Below, piece after piece: positions 22,861 through 34,890 of a stretch of 64,000 nt of DNA. This DNA is from Petaurus breviceps papuanus. Its lineage: Eukaryota; Chordata; Mammalia; Diprotodontia; Petauridae. A program made the translations under genes and the position numbers. The notes under the pieces were generated by a model, which was not told the origin of the DNA, searched no databases, and saw only the letters and a list, made by a program, of their open reading frames with translations. Every line of letters starts with the position of its first letter. Position 1 is the first letter of the stretch. The stretch spans positions 72,859,320 through 72,923,319 of the forward strand of contig JAMXIF010001253.1 of assembly GCA_028583685.1 (NCBI GenBank). Direction: 5' to 3'.

Positions 22861-25365
22861 GTTGCCTTTATAATTTTCCCATACCTGAAACACATGTTTG
22901 GAGGGTACTTAGAGAAAAGATAGTAAAATAAATGGTGGAACATAAGCTCTTTCAAGGAGTCTTGAAGTCTCTTGCTCCAACCATTATGTTAATGATTCAA
23001 TGAGAGATCATTGTGATTGTGCTTATTAAATTCACATTGTCTAATTCATGCATTCTCCTAGGTAAAAGCAAACTAAACAGTTCAAAAGATAAAATTTCTA
23101 AACTAGTAACAGCTTTACTGCCTCCATATATTTGCTCCTGCTGTCCCATGTGAATGGAAGACCATTCCCCCCATGTCCTTCCCTGTTAAAATTTTATCCA
23201 TTCTATATGATTCAGGCTTTTTCTGATTCCCCCAGTTCCAAGTGATCTCTACCTACTCAAACTGCCCATAGTATTTTGTAACTCTTTTATGTCTTTTTCA
23301 TATTTTATTTTCCATTATATTTATCTGTGTATAGATGTCTAATGTCACCTCATAGCTTTTAAGTTTACTTATGGGTAGGGTTTGTGTCTTTTGCATATTT
23401 ATATTCCCAGTGCCTAGAAAAATAGGAGGCACTTAAAATGTTTGGTGAAATGAATTTGTTTTTCAGCTGGAAACTCAGTGTTCTAGGAGTTTATAATAAT
23501 TTTCATCGCCCTCTCTAAGGGAGAGATTTGTTATTGTTTTCTTGACTCTTCACGGTGGTCCAGTGGAATGTCACAGTCTTTTGTATCTTATCCAAACAAG
23601 ATACACTTCTCTTCAAAGTCCCAGCAGTCTGGCTAAATCACATGGAATTCAACAGAGGAAAGGTAAGGTTTTTCTTTTTAGCTATCTGAGCATTTGTTTT
23701 GCCTTGCTTAGCTCCTTACCAGTCACATGACTTGATTCTTTGGAGGAGAAATGCAAAAAGTTCCCGTAATGGAAATTAACTGGAAGGGATTTGAGCATCC
23801 TAAGAAGGGAGCTCAGTGCTCCATGAAAATTCTCACTTTGAAGGACTCATTTTCCCATAATACTATGGGTCCCCAGAGGCAGGTGCTATTTAGAGGAGAC
23901 CAGAACTGGCTGGGGGAAAAGTTTAAGAAGGAAAGCTAGGAACAGAGATATAAATTAATATTTGACTAAAGGCTGCTGGCTGAATGGTGAAAGGTGTTTG
24001 AGCTAGCAGATTGTGGGAGCTCTAACATTATTGGTGTGACTTTGCTGTCCTGAGTAGATGCTGCAGGAACTAGGAGTTGGGAGGCAGGTCTGGCACAGGC
24101 AGATTTGTAGAGGAAGCAGGTTGTCCAGAGAAGAGTAAGGTATACTTTGTGGTACATAGGAAGAAGAGAGGGAGAATAAAGGAATCAGGTCCCCAGAAGA
24201 CCACCATTTAGAGATAAGTCGTTGGTACCAGACAATGATCCATATCAAGAACAACTCTCAGTGAAGTAAAAGTTTGGGAAAAAATGCCAAGACTACCTCT
24301 TCCTGAGAATGACCTCTGCTTGTAAGGGGTAGGGGACGAATCGCAAGCTTAACTTTCTTTCGTGATCCTCCAGCTATGAAGGTCTGAAGGAACAAAAGCC
24401 ACTGATAGAGCTTGATTGCTTAAGGGCTAGAAACAATACCATTCATCCTAGGCTATCCTTGTGGTGTCAGATCTGAAATTTTAGGTCGGTGGACCTGAGA
24501 ATACCATTTTACCTATATATGAAGAGATTAAGGGTATGGAGATGACAGCATGTCACTGAAGACATGCTCACACCAATCAGTCAATAACCAGGGTGACATG
24601 TCATCATTCATCATGTGGTTTTGGACGAAAATGCTGCTTATCAACTATACTAATATTTCAGAGAAATTCTTTATGATTGGCCCCACTCCAACAGGCAAGA
24701 GTAAAAATGTCTAGGAGTCCCACTTGATACTCAACTTGCATCCCATTTTTACTGTTATCAGGTATTTCTTCTGATACTATTCTCATAGAATATATTTATA
24801 TAGAGTATTAGACCTTCTTGAACTCAGGCATTTGTGGAGTCAGGCTACATGAGAAAATGGGAAAGTGAAGGAAATAGAAAAACGTTCTGGTGCCTTTTAT
24901 TTTGTAGGAAAAAAGACTCCTTTTCCTCCTAAGCTAATTGTTGAGTCAACTTCCCCTTTGCAGTTAGCAGTATTCCATCATTTTAGAGGCAAAAGAATCT
25001 TCCTTGCCTTTTGTTACATCCCTGCCTCATCTGCTTAAAGAGAAAAGTCCACTTGAGCAGCTGGGGTCTATGAACTCTGGTTCAGACCTTTCTTTTTCAC
25101 TATCAGAGGCTCATGGAAAACTGCCAGAGTAAGAACCCAGGAGTGGTAGCTCTAATACTAGGGAAAGGATCTCACCATTTGCGTTACTAGACCTGCTTGC
25201 CATCTTGCCCTCAGCCATAGCCCTAATGAATTATAAGTACCTGCTGGGGACTGTATCTACATGTGATCTGGTGCTGCTGCACAGAGGCAGTTGCCTGAGG
25301 GTAGCCAAAAGAGTTTTTCAGCCCCAGTAGGCAAGTTCATTTTACAAACCCTAGTTACAGAAGCT
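22861..25365. other. No gene seen; unique sequence with a p53-like site cluster
   Basis: No repeat or gene recognised. A consensus-like splice donor ('aaaggtaagg') near 23658 is not supported by an open exon. Minus-strand frames at 23966-24254 have no homology. The inverted repeats at 24546-24603 are described separately. Confidence 0.35.
24546..24603. promoter_or_regulatory. Candidate p53-family response element cluster
   Basis: AGACATGCTC (24560-24569) fits the p53/p63/p73 half-site RRRCWWGYYY exactly. CAGCATGTCA (24546-24555) fits 8 of 10, with a 4-base spacer. A perfect 10-bp palindrome TGACATGTCA (24594-24603) is a third 8-of-10 match. The first two also form an exact 8-bp inverted repeat (AGCATGTC/GACATGCT). 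Such matches arise by chance in a window this long. Confidence 0.25.
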
Positions 25366-25366
25366 A

Positions 25367-25367
25367 T

Positions 25368-25398
<31 letters not shown>
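25367..25398. repeat. (CA)n(TA)n microsatellite
   Basis: A run of CA dinucleotides passing into TATATATA. It explains the YVCVCVCVC run in the minus-strand frame at 25351-25569. Confidence 0.95.
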
Positions 25399-25639
25399 GT
25401 TTCTACCTTCATGCAACCTGTGTATTTGGTTTACTGTATACAACTCTATGTGCACCCACTTGTGAAGTAGGTACCTGGTGTCCTTTGAGTCTAACCATGT
25501 TATGTGTATGTTGATGAATGTTGGGTAACTTGGGACAAAATGTTTCTCCACGTTGTCTTCTATACTCATACAGAATATTTCTCATCAATTCATTTCAAGT
25601 TCAATGTAAATGTAATTAGAGTCAATAGCTAATTATCAT

Positions 25640-25825
25640 AATAAGATCATAGATTTGGAGCTTGAAGAGACCTCAAAACTCATTATATTCAATTCTATCT
25701 TTTTACAAGTGGGAGATCAGAGGCCTAGAGAATTGAAGTGATGTGCCTAAGGTCACTGTATCAGAGTAGGGGCTTGAAAAGAAATTTTTGATCCCAAATC
25801 CAGAAACTTTCCCACTGCTCCAAGC
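25640..25825 (-). repeat. Old MIR/Ther-like SINE relic
   Basis: 'gatcatagatttggagcttg', 'aagagacctcaaaactcatt', 'agatcagaggcctagagaat', 'gtgcctaaggtcactgtatc' and 'tccagaaactttcccactgc' follow the antisense order of old SINEs. Confidence 0.65.
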
Positions 25826-26995
25826 TATGCTGACCTATAATGTGCATACCTATTACTGTCTGCATATAATTGTATCTGAATACTATATATATGTATATAT
25901 ATATATACACAATATGAAGTTAATGACATATTTTTTGTATTTCCAATATAAATTATGGGGAGTGTGCTTAAATTCAACTTGATCATTTCCTTCTCTTGGT
26001 CTTCAGTTTACTAAAGTGAAAAACATTGGGATTGCATCACGTGATATCTACAGTCCCTTCCAGGTCTAACATTTCATCTTTCTGTGTGTGTAGTGCTCAA
26101 TGCTGTGCTTTGTGATTTAGGGCATACTGATGAAATAGAAGAAATTGTCCCTTACTTTAGCATCCTTAACAAATTTACTGTGTGGAAAATACATTCTTGT
26201 GGAGCAGCTTAATAGCAACCCTTGAGAAGATATGTAAATGCCTATTTCAAATAGCAATGGTTATAGGAGTTCTTAAAAAATGAAACCTTTTAGGTCTTCT
26301 GGAGAGATTCATTGGAGTCTTCATGGAAGAGATAGAGCTTGAGCTGGTATCTGAGGGAAAGGCAGGATTCTGATTGTTGGAGAAGAGGCAGTAGGGACAT
26401 TGAATATGATTTCCCTCTTCTGATCTCATAGCATTCTGTGGTCATCTTATGAATTTATCATGTTCTAATTTGTGTTATATTTACCTCTGAATAGGTCTAA
26501 TATCTTCTATTAGACTCTAAGCTCTATGAGGGCAGGGACAATATCTCTTTTATATTCATATCTGCTTTACTTCACAAGAATAACAGTAAATGTTTATTGA
26601 ATTAATTAATGCTAAGAACTTGCAATACTATATAACTGAATGGGGGAAAAGGAAATACAAGGGTGTTTTGTGATGGAAAATATCCTTTGCATCCCACAAT
26701 GTATGAAGGCAGATATAAGATGAAGCATCTTTCCATCTGTCTACAATCTTGTGGGAGTGGTTTAGACTGTCAGAAAGTTGCCTCATAGCTGGTGTATATT
26801 AGTTGGTGGTTTGGGAGACTGACCTTGGAGCTGAGAGTACAATAATGCTTCACAGCAGGATATTTGTGATAACTATGAGAGGACCCAGAGAATGAAGATA
26901 GAGCAGAAACGGGCAGAGTAACTTCTGATGAATTAGCCTGGTACAAGAAAGTTGATTTGTTCCCCCTTTTTAACTGGGATTGTGCTCAAAGGTCA
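25826..26995. other. No gene seen; old repeat scraps
   Basis: A short TA-rich run at 25885-25912. A diverged L4-like scrap near 26310-26370 ('catggaagagatagagcttg'). 'gactctaagctctatgaggg' near 26514 resembles another old repeat tail. No frame of note. Confidence 0.4.
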
Positions 26996-27002
26996 TATAG
27001 TA

Positions 27003-27250
27003 GGATTTGTTTCAGTCATTTATGGTTCTTCATGACACCATTTGGGATTTTCTTGGCAAAGATACTGGAGTGGTTTGCCATTTCCTTCTCCAGCTCATTT
27101 TACAGATGAGGAGACTGAGGCAAACAGGGTTAAGTGACTTGCTCAGGGTCACACAAGTAGTAAGTTTGTGAGGCTAGATTTGAACTCAAGAAGATGAGTC
27201 TTCCTGACTTCAGACCTAGCACTCTACTGCACTGCCTAGCTATCCCTGTG
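27003..27250 (-). mobile_element. MON1-like tRNA SINE, minus strand
   Basis: Antisense order: 'tttcagtcatttatggttct', 'gggattttcttggcaaagat', 'ggtttgccatttccttctcc', 'gactgaggcaaacagggtta', 'gatttgaactcaagaag' and 'actgcctagctatccc' at the head. Complete-looking. Confidence 0.85.
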
Positions 27251-27479
27251 GTAGGATAAAATGATGCTGTCTTTATGCTGCAGTTCCATTTTTTATTTCC
27301 TCTCTTCTTTCCTATGTTGTTGTGATTTGAACAGCTAGAAGAAATGACAAGAGAGCATGACCAAGGCACAATGTGGTTGACCTGGGAATACATGAAAAGT
27401 CGTGTCATGTCCCTGTAGCACCAATGCAATATTCACAGTGCCAACGGTCACTATAAATATGCCTGCATCGTGCTCAATC

Positions 27480-27975
27480 ACAAAATATAACATACTTTCT
27501 ATAGATAAGATAGAGACAAAACATTTATTTAGACATCAGAAAACCAAATCCCAAAAAGAGTAAGCTGATTCCTTCATAGTAGCAAAGCACTTAATAAGCC
27601 ATAACAGCACAGAGAGCCACAACATTCTTTAGCCTTCCCACAAACTAACACAAGCCTAGCTGTCACAGCAGGTGGCAAACAACCAATAATTACTCACAAG
27701 CCTAATTGTCTCCCTCATATGCATCCTTTCCTCCCACTGTCTAGCTGCTCTGACTCCCAGTTTCCTGTGGGCTCTGCAAATTCCTCCCACCACAGGCTCC
27801 ATGTGATTACATTCAGCCTATTAGGCAGGGTATATCTTCAAAACAGGGAAAGTCTTCAAATTCCCTTAGGTCTATTAAGGGGCAGGGGAGATCTTCAAAT
27901 TCCATTACCATTACAGTCCCACACTAACCAGAACCATGATAATAGAGTCAACTATCCTGAGTTCCTAAACAGGAG
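27480..27975 (-). mobile_element. Possible LTR relic
   Basis: An antisense AATAAA ('acatttatttagacatc', near 27520) sits close to the low-coordinate end of a moderately GC-rich, non-coding stretch ending near 'ttacagtcccaca'. That is the arrangement of a minus-strand LTR. No family match, no target duplication and no partner LTR were found, so this is a weak call. The frame at 27719-28021 has no homology. Confidence 0.3.
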
Positions 27976-28009
27976 CATAAATAGAGACTGGAAACCCCAT
28001 GAGGAAAAG

Positions 28010-28795
28010 ATGAGTGGTTGAAACCACCAGTTAATATGAATTTTATTTGTTTAGCAAGTTGGGGAAACTTCTTTCCCTTCTTTCTTGATCATGAGATAAA
28101 AGTGTCTCCATCCTTTTCCCTCCATGAACTACAGGTGTGTGAGGTAGGTCTTTTCCTTGCTATGATGATTACTTTCTATTCTTTTTCTATTTTGTATTCT
28201 AGCAAACTATGCTTCTTCCAAATTGTCCCATATATTTGGAATGCATCTACTTTGACAATAGAAACAGACACAATTCCAAACTAATTTAAATGACAAATCT
28301 ACAATACAGTTACATTTGATCTTGCAAATGGAGTTTCTTCAACTCCTATAAAGATAGCTGTTTGGAATACTCATTTTCCTATTGCTATTAAACTGTTTCA
28401 CAAATATGTATTATCTGTGCAATAAAATTGTGAGTGCTTTCCTACTGTGTAAAATATTTTGCCACTGACAAGAGTATCCTTAGAAATAAATATGTGTATC
28501 TGTGTACACTATTCTGATTTTCCTGGATGTGGATGAAAATTTTTTTGAAACACACAGATCCTTTCATATCTGTTCACAGTTTCTTCTTTAAAAACAACAA
28601 CTTTCCAAGCAAGAAACAAAATTCCAGGTAAATACAATTAAGTCACTGTATAGTTTGAACACATCCAAAATATTTATATGATTTGGGGAAATGTGAATAA
28701 TTGTGATTTTATTGATACATATCATACATAAGGAAGAGATAAAATTAATAAAACTCCAGTTGTATCGGAAAGGCAATAACAATAAGCAATGTGAA
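28010..28795. other. No gene seen
   Basis: AT-rich. Frames at 28018-28284 and 28588-28782 have no recognised domain or family; both look like chance. Confidence 0.35.
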
Positions 28796-28814
28796 ATTTT
28801 ATAAAATTTTTAAA

Positions 28815-28995
28815 ACAATATTACAGAGATGGTGTAGATTAATGGATAAATACTGGACTTTGAATCAGGAACACCTACATTCATATCCTACTTCAAATTC
28901 ATACTCTGAACAACTAACTTTTCTGTTTCTCAGTTGTATCATCTATAAAATGATGAAGTTTGGCACAGTCTCTCAGGCCCATTCCTACTGTAAAT
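28815..28995 (+). repeat. MIR SINE relic
   Basis: 'tactggactttgaatcagga', 'acattcatatcctacttcaa', 'gtttctcagttgtatcatct', 'ataaaatgatgaagtttggc'. The 104-codon frame covering it is a translated SINE. Confidence 0.65.
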
Positions 28996-31140
28996 CTGTG
29001 GCCCTATTCTATGGACAGTGTATCTCTCTACTCCTGAAGATGATTTTCCTATTTGATCATGAAACAAAGATCATGGTATTCCGAATGTGCTTATGTCCTT
29101 CTTAAATCTACATAGGGAATTAAATTAGATGGAAGTGAAAAAATAGCTTTTTATTATGCTTAATAATTTGAACTCATGTGACTTTGGTTTGGTGACACTT
29201 TCCACCATCAAATAATTCAGATAACTACTTTATTAGAGGTGAAACTGATGTTTCTTGGTCAGAATAAAGGGTGTTCTAACCCTCCAGTTTCTATTTAAAA
29301 TTCTGGCTTACTGTGCAGTTTTGTTGCAATATCTGTGGCTTAATACATTTTAAAATTGGATATAGTATTTTGGTAGGACAGATAAATATTGTGAGGATTT
29401 ATAGATATTTCTAGAGCTATTTGAAGTCTGTGAATAAAAAGAGCAATATAAAGGTAAACGTTTGTTATTTTGAAACTATTTGCATTGTTAACAGTGAGAG
29501 AAAAGAGAACTAAAATTAAAATTGAGTTGCAAAAATTGGATTGTTCTTTTTCTTCTATCATTTTTAAGGCTAAACCAGACACTGAGGAAAATAGATAAGG
29601 GATGCTTATAGAATATTTGTAAGTTACTTGAGTCATTTCTGGAACCAAATAGTCTGAAGGATTGGCTATGGGAACAGAAAGATCCTTCATAAAAGAAACA
29701 GATGTTTGCCAAAGAAATTCTATGATCACAAGGACGTCAGTATTGTATTTGATCTCAAGCACATTTTCTCCTCATTACTAACCCTATATAAGTGATTTTT
29801 CTTTAAAGGAGATAGATTGGGAAGGTCACTACTTGAAAACTCAAGCATATAAAGGTCTCCCAACCAGAGAAGCTTATGAGGTAGTAGGGAGGCAAGGGTT
29901 TTCCTAGTTGGTTTTCCTAAATCATTTAGATAGAAGATATTGGCATGGATCCATTCATACATACTCAATATTCTTTGAGGTTGATATTTCCTTCAGTATG
30001 CAAATCACAACTTATTAATGCCTATTTATCTTCTCATCCATAGCTTCACAACAAGGAGTCTGTCCAACAAATTGCTGGCCTTCCTTGAATTTGTACATTA
30101 TGAGGACACCAATGAAGTCCTTGGGCTGTCCCTTGTTTATCTCTTGTTCTTGCAAGGTGTACAAGACCATACTATTTTTTGATCATATCTACATGTCTAT
30201 ACACACATATATACATATACATACATATATGTGTATATATACACACATATGCACATACACATAATATATATACAAACACACACACACATATATATACATA
30301 TTTGATGACATCCTTTATACCATTTTTCTTTTATAATTCCCTCTTTGTAATGCAATATAGCATACCACCCACCATTGCAGAAGCTCCTTAATGGTATCCA
30401 AAATTATATAAAAGTGTTTAGCTTAACATTCTAATCAATTACTTAGTCAAAGTATTAAGTAACTAATATGTACCAAGAACTGTGCTGGATGTTGGGCATA
30501 AAAGGACAAAAAAGAAATAGTTTCTGCCTTCAAGTAGTTTGGGGAAATCCACGTAGGCCAAGAGTGTCTTCTATCAAGACCGATATTCAGTTGGCTCAAT
30601 AATCTATAAAGTTTGTTCATAAGTTTATATATGTTGGATGGATACCACAAATAGCTCATGACTTGGACCCAGAGATAAGAAGGAAGAGAGAGGGCTGGAT
30701 TACCTTTGGGAAATTGAAAAGTTCTTTTAACAATCTCAAGCTTCTCACTGAAGAAAGGCTCATTTAAAAAAAATACAAATATTTTTCCATTGTTGTTCTA
30801 TGTCTATGAGTCATGGGACTCTACATTCTCCAAAGAATTCAAGTCTGTTTATCTGAAAATTAAAATAAGCTGAGATGAAAACATAGAAAGTAATAATCCT
30901 TCAACTATAGATGCTTGTAGCATATTTATAGTCAACATCTATCACAAGTATTGACTTTTCATCCCTCTATAGATTTCACCATTCTGTCATGTGGAACCTT
31001 TTATCTCTTTTTTTGTCCTATTTCTTTCTTCTTCTTGTGCTAACCATCATGCCTTGGTTATTTCCATACTAGTAATCAGTGAGTATTTAGGCATATATTT
31101 TCAAGGAGCAAAATTAATCTGTTAATATGTCTATATTTAC
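28996..31140. other. No gene seen; microsatellite and scraps
   Basis: A mixed (TA)/(CA)/(TACACA) microsatellite lies at about 30190-30305. A short L4-like scrap ('aactgtgctggatgttgggc') is at 30478. The 140-codon minus-strand frame at 29340-29762 shows no recognisable domain and lies in AT-rich sequence. Confidence 0.4.
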
Positions 31141-31440
31141 TTTTTAATTTTGTATTGTGGCATTTTAAATTTCATATTTATTTCAGAATATTCTTCTTTT
31201 CCACACTACCTAGTAAACCTTTTGTAATCACAAAAATTAAAACAACAACAAAAAACAGTTCAGCAAAACCAAGTGTCACAATGATCCAGTCTGACTGCAC
31301 TGCAGTTTTCATATCTATGGTCCTCTGCCTTTCTGATGAAGGAAAAGGGGAACAATATTTGTTTTTGGTCTATTCTCTGGGATTAGTCTTGGTCAATCAA
31401 CAAAACAATAAATCAAACACTCATTTGTAGTATTTACCGA
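31140..31440 (-). mobile_element. L1 3'UTR fragment, minus strand
   Basis: 'aaaacagttcagcaaaacca', 'catatctatggtcctctgcc' and the flanking A/T-rich text match the antisense L1 3'UTR order also seen at 18830-18950. Diverged. Confidence 0.5.
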
Positions 31441-31454
31441 TTTCAGAAGTATAA

Positions 31455-31560
31455 ATATTGATTCTGAAAATTTAACAATTATTTCTTGTGAGCCAGGGTG
31501 AATTGGCTCCAGCACACATCTGGAAGGGCCTACACTTTTATTAATGCCCTACATTTCTAG
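31455..31560. repeat. Unnamed repeat sharing 'tctgaaaatttaacaat...gagccag'
   Basis: 'ctgaaaatttaacaattatt' followed by 'tgagccagggtgaattggct' corresponds to 'ctgaaaatttaacaataaac' and 'tgagccagttcgaactagtt' at 45059-45105. In both places a TTTATT follows within 20-70 bases. An interspersed repeat I cannot name. Confidence 0.45.
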
Positions 31561-32860
31561 AATATAAGACCCTTTGTTAATGTGCTTTTGCAAGGAAACA
31601 TTGAAAAAACAACATAGGTAATGTTTTAATTTTTTTCTATTAAAAATTACCTCAGGTATGTGTTTGAATATTTAAAACATGAATTATAATAGCTATATTA
31701 CATATATGTATATATTTACAACTATGTATACAATTATAACTATGTACAATAATTAAAATAACTATGAAATACATTATATGAATGTTAATATAAGAGGGTA
31801 GGAACCATATGGAAACAGATACAGAATTTTGGACTCAACTTTCCTAAGAGAAAATGGTTTTGACATTTGCAGCAAATGCTTTTCTTTTATGCTTAGCTGC
31901 AGAGTCAAATTTTCCTTTCAAAGTTTCCATTGGAATAGTTAAGATACATCTAAATGAAACTTGTGTTAGCTAAAACCATTGTTTTTTTTTTTAATTCCAA
32001 GAAAAAAAAAAGTGTTCTTTCTGCCTGGGTCTACAAGAGGGAAAGCAAAGTCATGTAAGAACTAATAACCCAACATCTGCAATCTTAGATTCAGGGAAGG
32101 AAAATTGGATTAAACTGTGCTGGTAACAAGGTGATTCCTTCCTCCTTCACCAAGTGATGTAGTTGAGGATTAAGAAGAGGGGTGTGGAGTAGATTCTATG
32201 GAAAGAACTCCTGCCCCAGTCAGGATATCTGGGTCAAAGTGGTTTAGGAGGTTGCAACCATATGACTTCCAAGAAGCTTTTGATGCCAATCTACCATGAT
32301 TTGATGACACAAAGGGATTGGCTTTTCCTATTGTGGAATGGGGAAGATAAAGGCCTGATATGTAACTTTTAGAGGGTGTTACTTTGTTTTATTTGTTTCA
32401 CACAAGTCCTTCTTAATAACACCTTCTGAGTTAAAGGAGATCCTATTCTTCAGGTATTTGTTGGTACTTGATAGTTAGTACAAAGGTGAGATTTGTGAAA
32501 GGTAAACTTAGCATTAGTTCAATTACTGAGGAATCCAGTGTTTGTTCAAACAGGTATTCATTTATAAAGTCTTATCACGGATTTACTTTTGTCTCCTCAA
32601 ACAATGAAATAAGGGACCTGCTTCCAGAGTGAGATCATGCTTTTCACCTGGCCTCCAGCTCCTCCTACTGCCTCTTCCCATGAAATGATGTTTGGCTGGA
32701 GAAGAGAATAAGCATCTGAGATTCTATGCCCTGATGATAAGACAGCTAGAATGGGAGTGATCTCAACCTGAGCTTCTCACCTTTTTTTTTTTTTTTTAAT
32801 TAGAGACCAAAAATATAGAGAGTACCTTTCAACAGGGGGTAAGAAAGTGGCATATGCTAG
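31561..32860. other. No gene seen
   Basis: AT-rich unique sequence with TA-rich runs near 31700-31780 and a poly-T run at 32782-32798. No reading frame of note. Confidence 0.35.
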
Positions 32861-32869
32861 GTAACTGTT

Positions 32870-33122
32870 GTTATTTAATGTTTTTCAGTAATATTGGACT
32901 GACTCAATGTGTGACCCCTTTTGGAGTTTTCTTGGCAAAGAGACTAAAGTATTTTGCCATCTCCTTCTCCAGCGCATTTTATAGATGAGGAAACTGAGGC
33001 AATCAGGGTCAAGTGACTTGCCCAGAGTCACACAGCTACTAAATGTCTGAGGTCGTATTTGAACTCAGGTTTTCCTGACTCCAGGCCTAGTGCTCTATGC
33101 ACTATATCACCTAGCTATCCAA
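32870..33122 (-). mobile_element. MON1-like tRNA SINE, minus strand
   Basis: 'ccttttggagttttcttggc', 'gccatctccttctccagcgc', 'gatgaggaaactgaggcaat', 'gacttgcccagagtcacaca', 'gtatttgaactcaggttttc', and the head 'tatatcacctagctatcc'. Complete-looking. Confidence 0.85.
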
Positions 33123-33289
33123 TTCTTGAGATTAGAAAAGGTCAAAAAGTCACCCTATCTGAGGTTTTATAGCTCTTGATATGGTTCACAAAACTGTGCA
33201 TAACTGTAGAGTAGCCCTATCCCTTCAGCTTTGATTGGGTAGTACTTTCTTCTAATAGATGCTTGTTATAGGGTCAGACATGCACAACT

Positions 33290-33450
33290 TGGTAACATGG
33301 GGGATGTTGGTTTGTAACCTACCCCTGATATTTACATAAATCATTTAATCTTTATGAACCTATTTCTTCAAGAATAAAATGAGCATAACAGTGTGTGCTA
33401 CCTATTTCATAGCTGACACTTTGTAAACTGCAAAACATTACGTTTTTTTT
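33290..33450 (+). repeat. MIR-like SINE relic
   Basis: 'aaatcatttaatctttatga', 'cttcaagaataaaatgagca', 'tgctacctatttcatagctg' and 'ctttgtaaactgcaaaacat' follow the MIR 3' half. Confidence 0.5.
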
Positions 33451-34700
33451 TTTGTTATTTTTGGTGGTAGTATTAGAATTTTCTTCTCCTCCTCATTTAT
33501 TAAGATACAAATGGACTTAAAAGAGAATCCCAGACCTGTGGGGGTGTCACAGTAATTTTAGCTATTGGTCGCTGTTTCTGTCCCCATTATATACTTTTGT
33601 TTGCTATTTGAGATGGTTGGTCATTCCTACTGCTGCCTGGGGGTATAAGTTTTTGCTGTCTGCATTCATATGTTCCCAAGATGCCAGATTTAATTCACAT
33701 CCCTAGAATGATTCCCCTTTCCTCTGTTCTGTGTTCCACTTGATTCTCTCATTATGAAGGCCAATTCTCTGGCCTCTTGGTTATGGAGGGGAACAATGGC
33801 AGCTATAGAAATAGCATTTTCAGTAACTGCATTAAATCACATTCAACCAAGTAGGAGTTTCACCCTAGGGTTATGGATGAGTCTAGATCAAAGTCACTGT
33901 AAGGAATGGCTTCATTCTATCCTGAAGCCCTGGGAGAATCAGAATCATAGTATTCTATATCCAGTTTATGGTGAAAGCCTTAGCATTTCTTGCATTTGTC
34001 CCTTGCCTTGCTTTTATTCCTCTATAATATGTTTAATTCCTCTTCTAATTTCCCTTTCTCATTCCACTACTTTCCACCCTTGTCCTGTTTTCATATTTGG
34101 TTACCCAAACCTCCATCTGTCCATGTTCTTGGAAATAATCCAGGATATGAATAGCAGGACCCATGAGAATAAAACACAATTAGATCCAATAGCAGTCATA
34201 TCTTTCCTTTCCTTTCTGTGAGAATTTCAGGAGATTCAAAGGACAAGGATGTCTCAGACAAGGTATGTAATTACTGAGCTCAAGTACTCATTGTCAGGAG
34301 ATTAAATTAATGCCAGAGAAAATACCTCACCACACTAGCTTTTAAAAAGAATGACTCAGAACAAAATTGAAATGTGGACTAAACATGTATGATGGTCTGA
34401 TGTCACCTTCTGAGGGAAGCGGGACATTCTATTTAAGCTACATTTTATGGGATTCTATAAGTTGTCCCAACAAATGAATTAGACTTTAAAAGTACCAATA
34501 TAAACATTAAAAACAAAACCAAAAAAAGTGAACATCTTCCTTCTTCTAACTGCCACATGGGGGAGAAAATGGGCTGTTGGCATGTTCCCCTGTTGCTTTT
34601 ATCATGGGAGGAGGGAAAAGGGGAAGGAACTTAAAGACCAATATTTAACCTCAATCCCTCATGTTCAGTGATGGCATCCAAGAATGACCCTAGTCATTCA
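33451..34700. other. No recognisable gene
   Basis: Holds the 155-codon plus-strand frame 33754-34221 (starts MKANSLASWLWRGTMAAIEI). It has no recognisable domain, no splice or promoter context, and a Ser/Leu/Pro/His-rich composition typical of chance frames. I do not annotate it as a gene. Confidence 0.35.
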
Positions 34701-34704
34701 TTGT

Positions 34705-34890
34705 CAAAGAAGGCAGTGTGATGTAGTTGAGAGAACACTGGTGAGATCACCTGGGTCCAAATTCTGCTTCTGGTACTTCTCACTCATGTGACTTTGACCT
34801 TCCTTTGCCTCAGGCTGCTTATTTGTATAATAAGGAGGTTGCATTAGACAGCCTCTGAGGTTCCTCTTAGCTCTAGGTCTGTTATGATAA
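34705..34890 (+). repeat. MIR SINE relic
   Basis: 'ggcagtgtgatgtagttgag', 'ctgggtccaaattctgcttc', 'tcatgtgactttgaccttcc', 'tgcctcaggctgcttatttg' and 'agcctctgaggttcctctta'. Confidence 0.75.

Noticed and set aside
23641-23670. Consensus-like splice donor 'aaaggtaagg' as evidence of an exon
   Set aside because: No open frame of quality or acceptor partner nearby; such words occur by chance every few kilobases.
29340-29762. 140-codon minus-strand frame
   Set aside because: AT-rich sequence, no domain, no context; consistent with chance.
33754-34221. 155-codon plus-strand frame as a possible gene
   Set aside because: No recognisable domain, no splice or promoter context, and a Ser/Leu/Pro/His-rich composition expected of chance frames in this base composition.
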